This document shows, piece after piece, positions 8,261 to 15,106 of a DNA stretch of 64,000 nt. The DNA comes from Streptomyces sp. NBC_00286 (GTDB taxonomy: Bacteria > Actinomycetota > Actinomycetes > Streptomycetales > Streptomycetaceae). The translations under genes and the position numbers were made by a program. The notes under the pieces were generated by a model. It worked only from the letters and a program-made list of their open reading frames with translations, was not told the origin of the DNA and made no database searches. The stretch covers positions 62,001-126,000 of the forward strand of contig NZ_CP108054.1 of assembly GCF_036173125.1 (NCBI RefSeq), read 5' to 3'. The stretch's first letter is position 1. Each line of letters opens with the position of its first letter.

Positions 8261-8872
8261 ATGGCGGAGGCTTCGACACAACAGACGGGAGCCGGGCAGA
8301 CCCGGCGCCGCGGCGCGGCCCTGGAAGACGCGATCCTGCAGGCGGCCGTCGACGAACTCACCGAGTCCGGATACGCCGGGATGACGATGGACCAGGTCGC
8401 CAAACGCGCTGGCACCAACAAGAACGCCCTCTACCGGCGCTGGCCGAACCGGCTGGCCCTCGCCGTCGCCGCATACCGGCAGATGACCACGACTGTCCAG
8501 CCGCCCGACACCGGCAGCCTGCGCGGCGACGCCCTGGAACTGCTGCGCGCGGCGAACCGGCACTGGAGCTCCCCGCTCGGCGCGATCCTGCGGGACCTGA
8601 TGGCCGCCGGCGGCACGTCAGAGCTCCTCGCCCAGTTGCCCGGGCAGTCCACCGACGCCATGACCGGCACCTGGCTGACCGTCCTGGGACGCGCGATCGC
8701 TCGCGGCGAGGCCGCGCCGGAGGCGCTGCACCCCCGGGTCGCCACAGCGGCGATCGTCCTGCTCCGCAACGAGTTCGTCGTGCGCGGCGTCCCTACCGCG
8801 CCGGACGAGGTCCTCGTCGAGATCGTCGACGAGGTGTACCTGCCGCTGGTACGCGGCCGCGGCACGGACTGA
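8261..8872 (+). CDS. TetR/AcrR family transcriptional regulator
   Basis: A 203-residue regulator. The N-terminal helix-turn-helix is clear (AILQAAVDELTESGYAGMTM, then AKRAGTNKNALYRRWPNR), followed by an all-helical ligand domain with the WLTVLGRAIARGEA and LLRNEFVVRG segments usual in TetR_C proteins. The start is placed at the ATG at 8261 because GGAAGG precedes it closely; an upstream ATG at 8222 would add 13 residues without a good ribosome site. The 15-base palindrome at 8175-8189 suggests autoregulation and repression of the divergent gene. Confidence 0.85.
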   Translation: MAEASTQQTGAGQTRRRGAALEDAILQAAVDELTESGYAGMTMDQVAKRAGTNKNALYRRWPNRLALAVAAYRQMTTTVQPPDTGSLRGDALELLRAANRHWSSPLGAILRDLMAAGGTSELLAQLPGQSTDAMTGTWLTVLGRAIARGEAAPEALHPRVATAAIVLLRNEFVVRGVPTAPDEVLVEIVDEVYLPLVRGRGTD

Positions 8873-8912
8873 CGAGCCAGCGACGGCATGAGCGGCGGTT
8901 ACCGGGAGTGTC

Positions 8913-9180
8913 TCAGTCAGCGAGGAGTATCTCCAGGCGGAGAAGGTCGAATCCGGCGCGACCATATCCGTCCCTCTTGATCCGTTTCACCCTATTGACG
9001 TTGCCCTCGACCTTGCCGGAGCTCCACTCCAAGGTGAGTCACCATTGTCGTACAGGGCGTGCACGGCGGCGTGGCGCTCGCGCCGCTGGATCGCACGCAG
9101 CCCTTCCATCGACCGCCTCGCACAGGTTCTTCCACAGATGGAACCTGTCCGCCACCTGTATCGCGTCGGGACCCAGCGCA
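8913..9180 (-). pseudogene. ISL3-family transposase remnant
   Basis: The minus strand encodes WSSGKVEGNVNRVKRIKRD then FDLLRLEILLAD and a stop at 8913-8915, the conserved C-terminus of ISL3 transposases. Upstream, in shifted frames, are IQVADRFHLWKNLCEAV and RAIQRRERHAAVHALYDNG, which belong to the central part. Pieces are missing between them, and the N-terminal zinc-finger half is absent. Confidence 0.75.
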
Positions 9181-9184
9181 AACG

Positions 9185-9589
9185 ACCCACTCCGCGTCTT
9201 CCCCACTCACACGCGCCCCTGGCCAAAGCCCCCCCCCCAGAGAACTCAGCCGCCTATAGACGCACCACTACATCCACTGGAAACCCAAGATCGTCCCCAC
9301 ACAACTACCGGACCGCAGGCCGAGCACCCGAACAACCAAACCGAACACGCCCCCAGACCACGCCCATCACACCCGAACGCAGCCGCTCCAGCCGTCCCGA
9401 GTCCCACCCCAAAGACCGGACACCAGACCAAAGCAGTCCAGCTCCCTGAAGATCACTGCTCCGTCACAGGTGCCAGCGATTCAAGTCGGTGGGGATCTCG
9501 AGTGGGCGGGTGTCGGGCATGGCACCCTCCTTCGCCGAACAGGGCACGGTGCTCAACGTGTGACGACGCCGCGGGTGCCGGACAGGCGG
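9185..9589. other. Noncoding C-rich spacer
   Basis: This stretch is dominated on the plus strand by C and A, with runs such as a ten-base C tract near 9228. No family motif in any frame and no regular repeat was found. Confidence 0.4.
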
Positions 9590-9961
9590 TCAGATGCGCC
9601 AGGAGCGGATGCGGTCGGCCGCGTCGTATCCGTCGGCGCGGCCGGCGTCGATGTCGCGGGCGAGGTCGATCAGTGCGCCGTACGGCGGGTCGACGGCCTC
9701 GCCTGCGGCGTCCATGTAGGCCGTGACGATCGCGGCGGCGTACAGGGCGTTGCGGGCCGGGAGGGGGCGCAGTCGGATGATGGCGTGCATCAGGGCCGCG
9801 GCGCGCCAGGCGTTGTCGACGGCGACGCCGACCTGGGGGGTGTTGACCCGGTGGCGGGCGACGGCGGCCACGAGGTTGGAGAAGTCGTGGACCGAGGGGT
9901 GCTTGGGCAGCACTTCCGCCTGATGTTCCAGCAGCCAGCGGATGTCGATGTGGAGCTCCAT
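9590..9961 (-). CDS. Fic/Doc-like toxin of a toxin-antitoxin pair
   Basis: A 123-residue protein with HIDIRWLLEHQAEVL, SVHDFSNLVAAVARHRV, AWRAAALMHAIIRLRPLPARN and DPPYGALIDLARDI. This matches the small actinobacterial group labelled Fic family toxin-antitoxin system, toxin component. The catalytic Fic motif of Doc (H-x-F-x-x-A-N-K-R) is degenerate here: the aligned segment reads RPLPARNALYA and lacks the histidine. Activity may therefore differ from AMP transfer or EF-Tu phosphorylation. It starts three bases after the antitoxin stop, so the pair is translationally coupled. Confidence 0.75.
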   Translation of the reverse strand: MELHIDIRWLLEHQAEVLPKHPSVHDFSNLVAAVARHRVNTPQVGVAVDNAWRAAALMHAIIRLRPLPARNALYAAAIVTAYMDAAGEAVDPPYGALIDLARDIDAGRADGYDAADRIRSWRI

Positions 9962-9963
9962 GG

Positions 9964-10215
9964 TCAGGCGGCAGCTCGTCCGGAGGCGTCCAGCCGGGAG
10001 GGAGCATCATCGGGGAAGGCCGCGTCGAACGCGGCGGCGTTGTCGGCGACGAACGCGCGGAAGACGTCGGCTGCGCTGTCCAGGCGCGGGTCACGGACCG
10101 CATTGTGCGCGGCTTCGGTGATGAGCGCGGTGACCGTGGTGCCCTCTGCTTCGGCGCGCTCCTGCAGCTGCGCGTGGAGCTCTTCGGGGACCCGGATTGT
10201 CACTGACTTCGACAT
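9964..10215 (-). CDS. Ribbon-helix-helix antitoxin
   Basis: An 83-residue protein beginning MSKSVTIRVPEELHAQLQER, a standard ribbon-helix-helix DNA-binding N-terminus (strand SVTIRV, then two helices through TALITEAAHNAV). The acidic, Ala-rich tail would bind the toxin encoded immediately downstream. Two TGTACA half-sites 12 bases apart lie just upstream of the start, the spacing expected for two RHH dimers, so autoregulation is likely. Confidence 0.8.
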   Translation of the reverse strand: MSKSVTIRVPEELHAQLQERAEAEGTTVTALITEAAHNAVRDPRLDSAADVFRAFVADNAAAFDAAFPDDAPSRLDASGRAAA

Positions 10216-10223
10216 GTTCCGAC

Positions 10224-10241
10224 TGTACAGCAGGGTGTACA
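10224..10241. promoter_or_regulatory. Paired TGTACA sites upstream of the antitoxin gene
   Basis: TGTACA occurs at 10224-10229 and 10236-10241, centre to centre 12 bases, within a longer direct repeat TGTACAGCA. The location, 9-26 bases before the antitoxin ATG, suits an autoregulatory operator. Confidence 0.55.
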
Positions 10242-10311
10242 GCACGGGGAGGAGTATGGCCGAACCGCACCCGGACGAGGACATCTCCCCGCGTCGCGCC
10301 TCGGGTGCCAA

Positions 10312-10405
10312 TGACACAGATGACACAGCTGATCAGTGACACAGATGGTCACGACGACCTGGGAAAACAGGGGGTTGATGACACAGATCGGCGCCGATGA
10401 CATAG
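10312..10405 (+). repeat. TGACACAG direct repeats
   Basis: TGACACAG starts at 10312, 10321, 10337 and 10379, with a one-mismatch copy (TGACATAG) at 10398. Most copies are followed by AT. The region is noncoding and lies between the toxin-antitoxin promoter and the GACCCRGG array. Confidence 0.65.
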
Positions 10406-10412
10406 ATCCGCG

Positions 10413-10511
10413 GACCCAGGTGGACCCAGGTTCGCGGGGCCACCTGGGAAAACGCCGGACCCGGGACCCAGGGACCCAGGCGGCCCCAGGTTCGTACGGC
10501 GAGCTGGGTCC
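10413..10511 (+). repeat. GACCCRGG repeat array resembling a conjugation locus
   Basis: GACCCAGG occurs at 10413, 10423, 10465 and 10473, GACCCGGG at 10458, and inverted CTGGG(T) copies near 10443 and 10504. Octamer arrays of the form GACCCGGA are the recognition sequences bound by the FtsK-like TraB translocase in Streptomyces conjugative plasmids. The resemblance, together with the neighbouring small membrane protein, suggests a clt-like site, although no traB gene is in the window. Confidence 0.5.
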
Positions 10512-10533
10512 CGTCGGGCGGGTTGGGCCGGGG

Positions 10534-10746
10534 TCATTGGCCGGCCTGCGACAGGCCTTCCACGAGCTGGGTGACGACGTCCAGGATCGTCTGCCCGAAG
10601 GCGGTCGGCGCGATCAGCGCCCCGAACGTGAGGCAGATGACCACGGTCATCTTCTCGTCGAACCGGCTCCGGGAATGCGTACGCCGGCGCAGCCGCACGA
10701 CGATGATGATGGCGAGCAGCACCGCCACGTTGATGGTCACGATCAC
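10534..10746 (-). CDS. Small two-helix membrane protein
   Basis: Seventy residues from a GTG start with GGGAGG upstream. Helix one is VTINVAVLLAIIIVV, a basic loop RLRRRTHSRSRFDEK follows, and helix two is MTVVICLTFGALIAPTAFG. The same layout of a short membrane protein with a basic loop is common in the transfer regions of Streptomyces plasmids and integrative elements. A longer frame from an ATG at 10788 exists, but the GTG start fits the ribosome site better. Function unknown. Confidence 0.6.
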   Translation of the reverse strand: MIVTINVAVLLAIIIVVRLRRRTHSRSRFDEKMTVVICLTFGALIAPTAFGQTILDVVTQLVEGLSQAGQ

Positions 10747-11135
10747 GTGCCCGGACCTCCCGTCAGGCCACAACTGCCCTGCGAACACCTCACGTTCACT
10801 CCGGTGTTCTTGTGTAGCGCGAAACGACCCGTACCGCGCCGGGGTTGACGGGGGTTGACGCCAAAGCGGCGCTCCTGGCTTGAAACGCGCAGGTCAGGGG
10901 CTACGGCGAGTGCGGGTGAGCGAGGCTCGCGCGGGACGGGCACGGGCCGTGACGTCGCGGGCGGTCCGGCGGGGTGGCTGTCACGCGGCCGCTGTCACGC
11001 AGAACGCGGCCCGATCGGGGGTTCCAGGCCGTTCCGACACCCTAAAGAGGATCAATTCGGGCAGGGGCGGGTGCTGTCACGTACTCAGGAGGCGTGCGTG
11101 ACAGGCAGCGTGACAAGGGGCGTGACGCGTGACGG
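10747..11135. other. Noncoding region holding the CGTGACA cluster
   Basis: There is no gene here. Besides the CGTGACA sites, two GGGGTTGACG copies stand in tandem at about 10842-10860. Confidence 0.5.
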
Positions 11136-11139
11136 TCAC
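10978..11139. repeat. Iteron-like cluster of GCGTGACA/CTGTCACG sites
   Basis: CTGTCACG is present at 10978, 10992 and 11074, then the inverted form GCGTGAC at 11096, 11108, 11120 and 11127, with a final GTCAC at 11135. The first three point one way and the last four the other. The arrangement resembles replication iterons or partition/repressor sites of a plasmid or integrative element. It ends in the 3' end of the HTH gene. Confidence 0.55.
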
Positions 11140-11372
11140 TCTGCGTCAGCCGGTTCGGACGTTCGAGGGTGGGCCGCTCTCCACTCAGGAGTATTCCGCT
11201 GCTGCCACGTCCGCAGCCAGGTTGTGAGCTCGTCCTTGGTGTAGCGCGTGGTCTGGCCGTCCAACTCCCCCACCGGCACGGGGACGCCGCGCTCGGGCGA
11301 GCGCCTGCGCATGTAGGTGCGGGTCGTGGCGGGCTTCCAGGGCAGGATGCCCTCCTTGAAAGCCTCAGTCAG
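11136..11372 (-). CDS. Small MerR/AlpA-like helix-turn-helix protein, start uncertain
   Basis: The open frame encodes LTEAFKEGILPWKPATTRTY, then VPVPVGELDGQTTRYTKDEL and TTWLRTWQQRN. The wing-like GQTTRYTKDEL segment following the helices is typical of excisionase/AlpA-type DNA-binding modules. There is no ATG or GTG at the natural start. The frame opens just after a TAA at 11376-11378, so initiation may use CTG at 11370-11372 or be coupled to the gene upstream. An internal ATG at codon 21 would remove half the domain. Confidence 0.45.
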   Translation of the reverse strand: MTEAFKEGILPWKPATTRTYMRRRSPERGVPVPVGELDGQTTRYTKDELTTWLRTWQQRNTPEWRAAHPRTSEPADAE

Positions 11373-11636
11373 CGATTACCGGACGGGACGGGGGAACTCC
11401 TCCCCGTCGCCCCGCAGGCGGCGCAGCCGGCGCACTCCATACAGAACTGCGTGGGGGTGCGCGGGCACCAGCAGATCGGGTTGTAGTCGGGGTCGTCGTC
11501 GCCCTGGAACCACGGCTCGCCCAGAGGGCCGGCCGTCGACGTGGACCTGGCCGTCGGCGGTGAGCGTCTCGTGCCGGGTGCCGCAGCCGGTCAACTCCAC
11601 CCATACGGCGATGACCGTGTCCGGGTCGCCCGTCAC
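11369..11636 (-). pseudogene. Cys-rich small protein, frameshifted
   Basis: A GTG at 11634-11636 overlaps the stop of the upstream coiled-coil gene (GTGA). The frame encodes TVIAVWVELTGCGTRHETLT and then, after a shift near 11527, EPWFQGDDDPDYNPICWCP and FCMECAGCAACG ending at 11369. The CxC, CxxC and CxxC clusters look like a zinc site. The original frame stays open to 11376 but loses the cysteines. Family not recognised. Confidence 0.4.
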
Positions 11637-12241
11637 GACGCGGTCCCCGAGCGCGAGCCGACTCCGGCTGCGTGGGCGCGGGCTAGTAGCGCGTTGACGG
11701 CGAGCGCGGCCGCGGGGTCGGAGTCGGGCAGCCGGTTGACGGCGGCCTGCTCGTCCTCGCTCAGCGAGTCCAGCAGGCCGGTGCGGGCCACGGTGCGCAG
11801 CAGGGCGTGGTGCAGCACGTCGGGGGCGAGGGCGGCGCTGCGGGCGGCTTCGGCTTCCTCTTCCTGGCGGCGCCGCTCGTCCTCCAGCTGCCGGGCGCGC
11901 TCGCGTTCGGCGTCGGCGGCCAGCTCGTCCTGGACGAAGGCGTCGGTGTCGGGGTCGTACGTGCCGCCGGCGGTGGCGAGCAGCTGCACTATGCGCGCCC
12001 ACTCCGCGAGTTCGGCCGGGCCGCGCTCCTCGTCGGCCAGGTTCTCGCGGTCGCGGTCCATGTGCTGCTGCAGTTCGGCTTCCTCGAGGGCGGCGGCCGC
12101 CTCCGGGTGGGTCATGCCGGTGGCGCGCCGGCGGACCGCGCGGCGGCCGACCTTCGCCCAGTCGACCGGCTCACGGCGCGCGGCCGCGCCGGGCACGGGG
12201 ACGCGCGGGCGCCGGCGGGATCGGGGTACGGGGGTGCTCAC
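11633..12241 (-). CDS. Coiled-coil protein of unknown function
   Basis: Starting at a GTG with GGGAGG five bases upstream, 202 residues. The N-terminus is basic (RSRRRPRVP). The centre is a charged helix (DELAADAERERARQLEDERR then RQEEEAEAARSAALA) that should form a coiled coil, and the tail is Ala/Leu rich. The same frame runs on upstream into the SDR gene as an artefact of GC bias. It heads a coupled unit with the Cys-rich and HTH genes. No family recognised; context suggests a mobile element. Confidence 0.55.
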   Translation of the reverse strand: MSTPVPRSRRRPRVPVPGAAARREPVDWAKVGRRAVRRRATGMTHPEAAAALEEAELQQHMDRDRENLADEERGPAELAEWARIVQLLATAGGTYDPDTDAFVQDELAADAERERARQLEDERRRQEEEAEAARSAALAPDVLHHALLRTVARTGLLDSLSEDEQAAVNRLPDSDPAAALAVNALLARAHAAGVGSRSGTAS

Positions 12242-12423
12242 ACGAGCCTCCCAATCGTCGCGGAAAAACGAACGGATGACGGATCCGCCGCGCGCCGGGC
12301 GCAGCCGATTACACAGTGTGACTGAGCACGCTAGTTGGCCACTTTGAACACCGCAGTTGGCCGTAGAGGGACGCCCCACAGCGTCGGAGTCAGGACTGAC
12401 GGGGATGCGGCGGCATCGTCGGC

Positions 12424-13224
12424 TCAGGCTCGCGCGCCGCCGTCGACCCGCAGGACCGTGCCGGTCACGTAGGAGGAGCGGTCGCTGAGCAGCCAGGCGG
12501 CGGCCTGGGCGATTTCGTCGGGGTCGGCCGCGCGGCGCAGCGGGGTGCGCTCCTTGAGCCGCTCGAGAAGGCCGGGCGAATCCGCTTCCCAGGTACGGAT
12601 CATCTCGGTCAGCGTGCTTCCGGGGGCGATCGCGTTGACGCGGATGTCTTCGGGGCCGTAGGTGACCGCGGCCGATTCGGTGAGGCTGTTGACCGCCCGT
12701 TTCATCGCACCGTAGGCGGGCAGTTCGGGGTTGCCCATCAGGCTGCCGACGGATGAGTTGTTGACGATGGCGCCCGTTCCGGCGGTGGCCCGGATGGCGG
12801 CGATCTCGGCGGCCATGGCGAGCCAGACGCCCTTGAGGTTCACGGCGTAGACGTGGTCGAAGTCGGCCTCCGGCATCTGGTCCATCGGCCCGGGTCGCTG
12901 GATCGTCGCGCCATTGTTGAAGGCGACGTCGAGCCGGCCATACAGGTCCACGGTCCGGTCGACGGCGGCGCGAACGCCGGCCGCGTCGGCCAGATCGCAC
13001 GCCACGTAGTCCGCGATGCCGCCCGCCGCCCGGACCTCCTCGGTCACCGCCTTCAGCTGTGCCTCCGTGCGGGCCGCGAGCAGTACCCGGGCGCCTTCCC
13101 GGGCGAACAGCCGCGCCGCGGCGGCGCCGATACCGCGACCGGCACCGGTGATGAAGGCGACCTTGCCGGCCAGCAGGACCGGCGCGGCGGGGGCGGACGT
13201 GCCGGGGGTGGGTGTGTTGTCCAT
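12424..13224 (-). CDS. SDR family oxidoreductase
   Basis: A 266-residue classical SDR with a short Pro/Ala-rich extension before the Rossmann strand (AGKVAFITGAGRGIGAAAAR). NNG replaces NNAG, the active site is YGAMK, and the end is a typical SSYVTGTVLRVDGGARA. These features place it with the 3-oxoacyl-ACP-reductase-like oxidoreductases. It is divergent from an XRE regulator; a 16-base inverted repeat fills the shared promoter, so this gene is the likely target of that regulator. Confidence 0.85.
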   Translation of the reverse strand: MDNTPTPGTSAPAAPVLLAGKVAFITGAGRGIGAAAARLFAREGARVLLAARTEAQLKAVTEEVRAAGGIADYVACDLADAAGVRAAVDRTVDLYGRLDVAFNNGATIQRPGPMDQMPEADFDHVYAVNLKGVWLAMAAEIAAIRATAGTGAIVNNSSVGSLMGNPELPAYGAMKRAVNSLTESAAVTYGPEDIRVNAIAPGSTLTEMIRTWEADSPGLLERLKERTPLRRAADPDEIAQAAAWLLSDRSSYVTGTVLRVDGGARA

Positions 13225-13246
13225 GGCAGCGAGCCTGCGTCCGTTC

Positions 13247-13289
13247 GTGGAGCCGATCCAGGCACTGGCGGTACCTGGATCGGCTCCAC
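13247..13289. promoter_or_regulatory. Long inverted repeat between SDR and XRE genes
   Basis: GTGGAGCCGATCCAGG (13247-13262) and its exact reverse complement CCTGGATCGGCTCCAC (13274-13289) are separated by 11 bases. The repeat lies between the two divergent starts, 22 bases from each, and is a strong operator candidate for the MmyB-type regulator. Confidence 0.75.
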
Positions 13290-13310
13290 GCCCCCGCGCA
13301 CACTGGGGGT

Positions 13311-14162
13311 GTGGACAGACGAGAACTGGCGGCCTTCCTGCGCAGCCGACGCGAGCGGATCACCCCGGCCGACGTTGGCCTGCCCACCGGGCCGCGCCGC
13401 CGCACTCCAGGGCTGCGCCGCGAGGAGGCGGCGCAGCTGGCGTTCATCTCGACCGAGTACTACACGCGGCTGGAACAGGCCCGCGGCCCGCGCCCGTCAC
13501 GCGAGGTGCTGGCCCAGCTGGCCCGGGCCCTGCGCCTGTCGGACGCCGAGCGCGACCATCTCCACCACCTCGCCGGCGCACCGCCGGGCCCTCCGCCCGG
13601 GCCCTCGCGCGAGGTGCGGCAGAGCATTCTCGACCTGCTGCACCGGCTGCCCCAGGCCGCCGCAATCGTGACGTCCGCGACGTTCGAGGTGATCGCCTGG
13701 ACCGATCTGGCGGCCGCCCTGATGGAGGACTTCTCAGCCCTCCCGCGGCGTGACCGCAACCTGGTGCGTCGCGTCTTCCTCGGCCCGCACCCCCAGGGGC
13801 GGCGGTTGTACGGGGTGTCCGACGCGGACGCGTTCGCCCGCAACTCGGCCCAGCGCCTTCGCGCCGCCGCGGCCCGCTACCCCGACGATCCCGAGATGAA
13901 CGAGCTGGTGGGTGACCTTCTCTCCGGCAGCGAGGAGTTCACCCGGTTGTGGACCTCCCATGACGTGTGCGCCGAGCCCACCTTCTGCAAGACCTTCCAG
14001 CACCCATTGGTCGGCCCGGTTACCGTGAACTGCGACGTCCTCGACGTCACCGACCGGGACCAGCAGGTCGTCATCTACACCGCGACACCGGGCTCGCCCT
14101 CCGAGGAGGCCCTGCGGCTGCTGTCGGTCATCGGCACACAGCGCATGAACGTGGCCAATTGA
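13311..14162 (+). CDS. XRE family regulator with MmyB-like ligand domain
   Basis: A 283-residue protein from a GTG start. Residues 1-80 hold the HTH typical of this group (ELAAFLRSRRERITPADVGL, GLRREEAAQLAFISTEYYTR, LEQARGPRPS). The rest is an MmyB-type ligand domain (FEVIAWTDLAAALMEDFSAL, RNLVRRVFLGPH, WTSHDVC, HPLVGPVTVNCDVL). Members of this family usually repress an adjacent oxidoreductase gene, and here the divergent SDR and the 43-base inverted repeat fit that model. Length is normal. Confidence 0.85.
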   Translation: MDRRELAAFLRSRRERITPADVGLPTGPRRRTPGLRREEAAQLAFISTEYYTRLEQARGPRPSREVLAQLARALRLSDAERDHLHHLAGAPPGPPPGPSREVRQSILDLLHRLPQAAAIVTSATFEVIAWTDLAAALMEDFSALPRRDRNLVRRVFLGPHPQGRRLYGVSDADAFARNSAQRLRAAAARYPDDPEMNELVGDLLSGSEEFTRLWTSHDVCAEPTFCKTFQHPLVGPVTVNCDVLDVTDRDQQVVIYTATPGSPSEEALRLLSVIGTQRMNVAN

Positions 14163-14352
14163 GCCGCACCAGGATCGGATCTGACTCTCAGTCACCAACC
14201 TCCGCACCTAGGGGGAACCTCACCCGACACCGACGTCCTGACTCCCTCTGAGGGCACAACAATCATGCGGGCATGCGTGGCGTCGTGTTTCGCTGGCGCC
14301 ACGCGGGTGAGCATGTGCGGACCCAGCCCTTTTCCCGCACGGAGGCGATGCG

Positions 14353-14889
14353 ATGCCCGACCACGCCGACCATGTCCGCCCCGAGAGCGTCGAACCACAG
14401 TGGATCTCGCGATACCGGCCGCCGGAACAGCCGCTGTTCAGCGGCATTTACGGACTGGTGTTGGCCAGCGCCCTGGTGGCCGCGCTGGACGCGACGGGCG
14501 AGAAGGCCGATCCCGGCCCAGACGCGCTGTGGGTCCTGCTCACCGCGCTCGCGTCGGGCGCTGCCCATGGCTACGCGCACGTCATCGCCCAGCGTGCGTC
14601 CGCCGACAGGGCAGCCACCACGAGCAGACGGCGGTTGGTGCTCGCCGAGTGGCCACTGGTCGCCGCCGTGCTGCCCACGGTGGGAATACTGCTTGCTGCG
14701 GTAGCCGGATGGTGGGCAGAGGCCACGGCAGTGGACGCGGCCCTGCTTTTCAACACCGTCGCCTTGTTCGGCTGGGGCGCCTGGGCCGCCCGAACCGCCG
14801 GATACGGATGGCCGTCCTCGTGCCGGGCAGGAGGCTTGGACATGCTGATCGGCTTGGTGATCATTGTCGCGAATGCCCTGATCAAGTAG
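14353..14889 (+). CDS. Small integral membrane protein
   Basis: 178 residues with four to five hydrophobic helices: GIYGLVLASALVAALDAT, ALWVLLTALASGAAHGY, EWPLVAAVLPTVGILLAAVA, ALLFNTVALFGWGAWAA and LDMLIGLVIIVANALI. A GGAGG site is seven bases from the ATG. The frame has good actinobacterial codon bias and no defects. Homologues are conserved membrane proteins without assigned function, and the neighbours give no clue. Confidence 0.65.
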   Translation: MPDHADHVRPESVEPQWISRYRPPEQPLFSGIYGLVLASALVAALDATGEKADPGPDALWVLLTALASGAAHGYAHVIAQRASADRAATTSRRRLVLAEWPLVAAVLPTVGILLAAVAGWWAEATAVDAALLFNTVALFGWGAWAARTAGYGWPSSCRAGGLDMLIGLVIIVANALIK

Positions 14890-15106
14890 GCAGGCGATCG
14901 GGTGCCATGTCGGCGGGAAGGACCACGAATCCGTAATCCGTGGGCACTCTTTCCTGTCCCGCCATTGCCAGCATCGACAACCTGCGTCTTCAACCGGACC
15001 GCAAATCGGTCGGACACGATGAGGACGCTTCACAAAGCTGAGTAATGTCACGGACTGCAGAACAACAAAGTTTTCGGCATGCACTTCGCGGGGGCGAGTG
15101 CCCCGG

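Noticed and set aside
9185..9589. C/A-rich stretch considered as a CRISPR leader or repeat array
   Set aside because: No regularly spaced direct repeat is present, only compositional bias.
11633..13447. A 604-codon minus-strand open frame
   Set aside because: Only the last 202 codons from GTG 12241 look like a gene. The upstream part is an out-of-frame reading of the SDR gene at 12424-13224.
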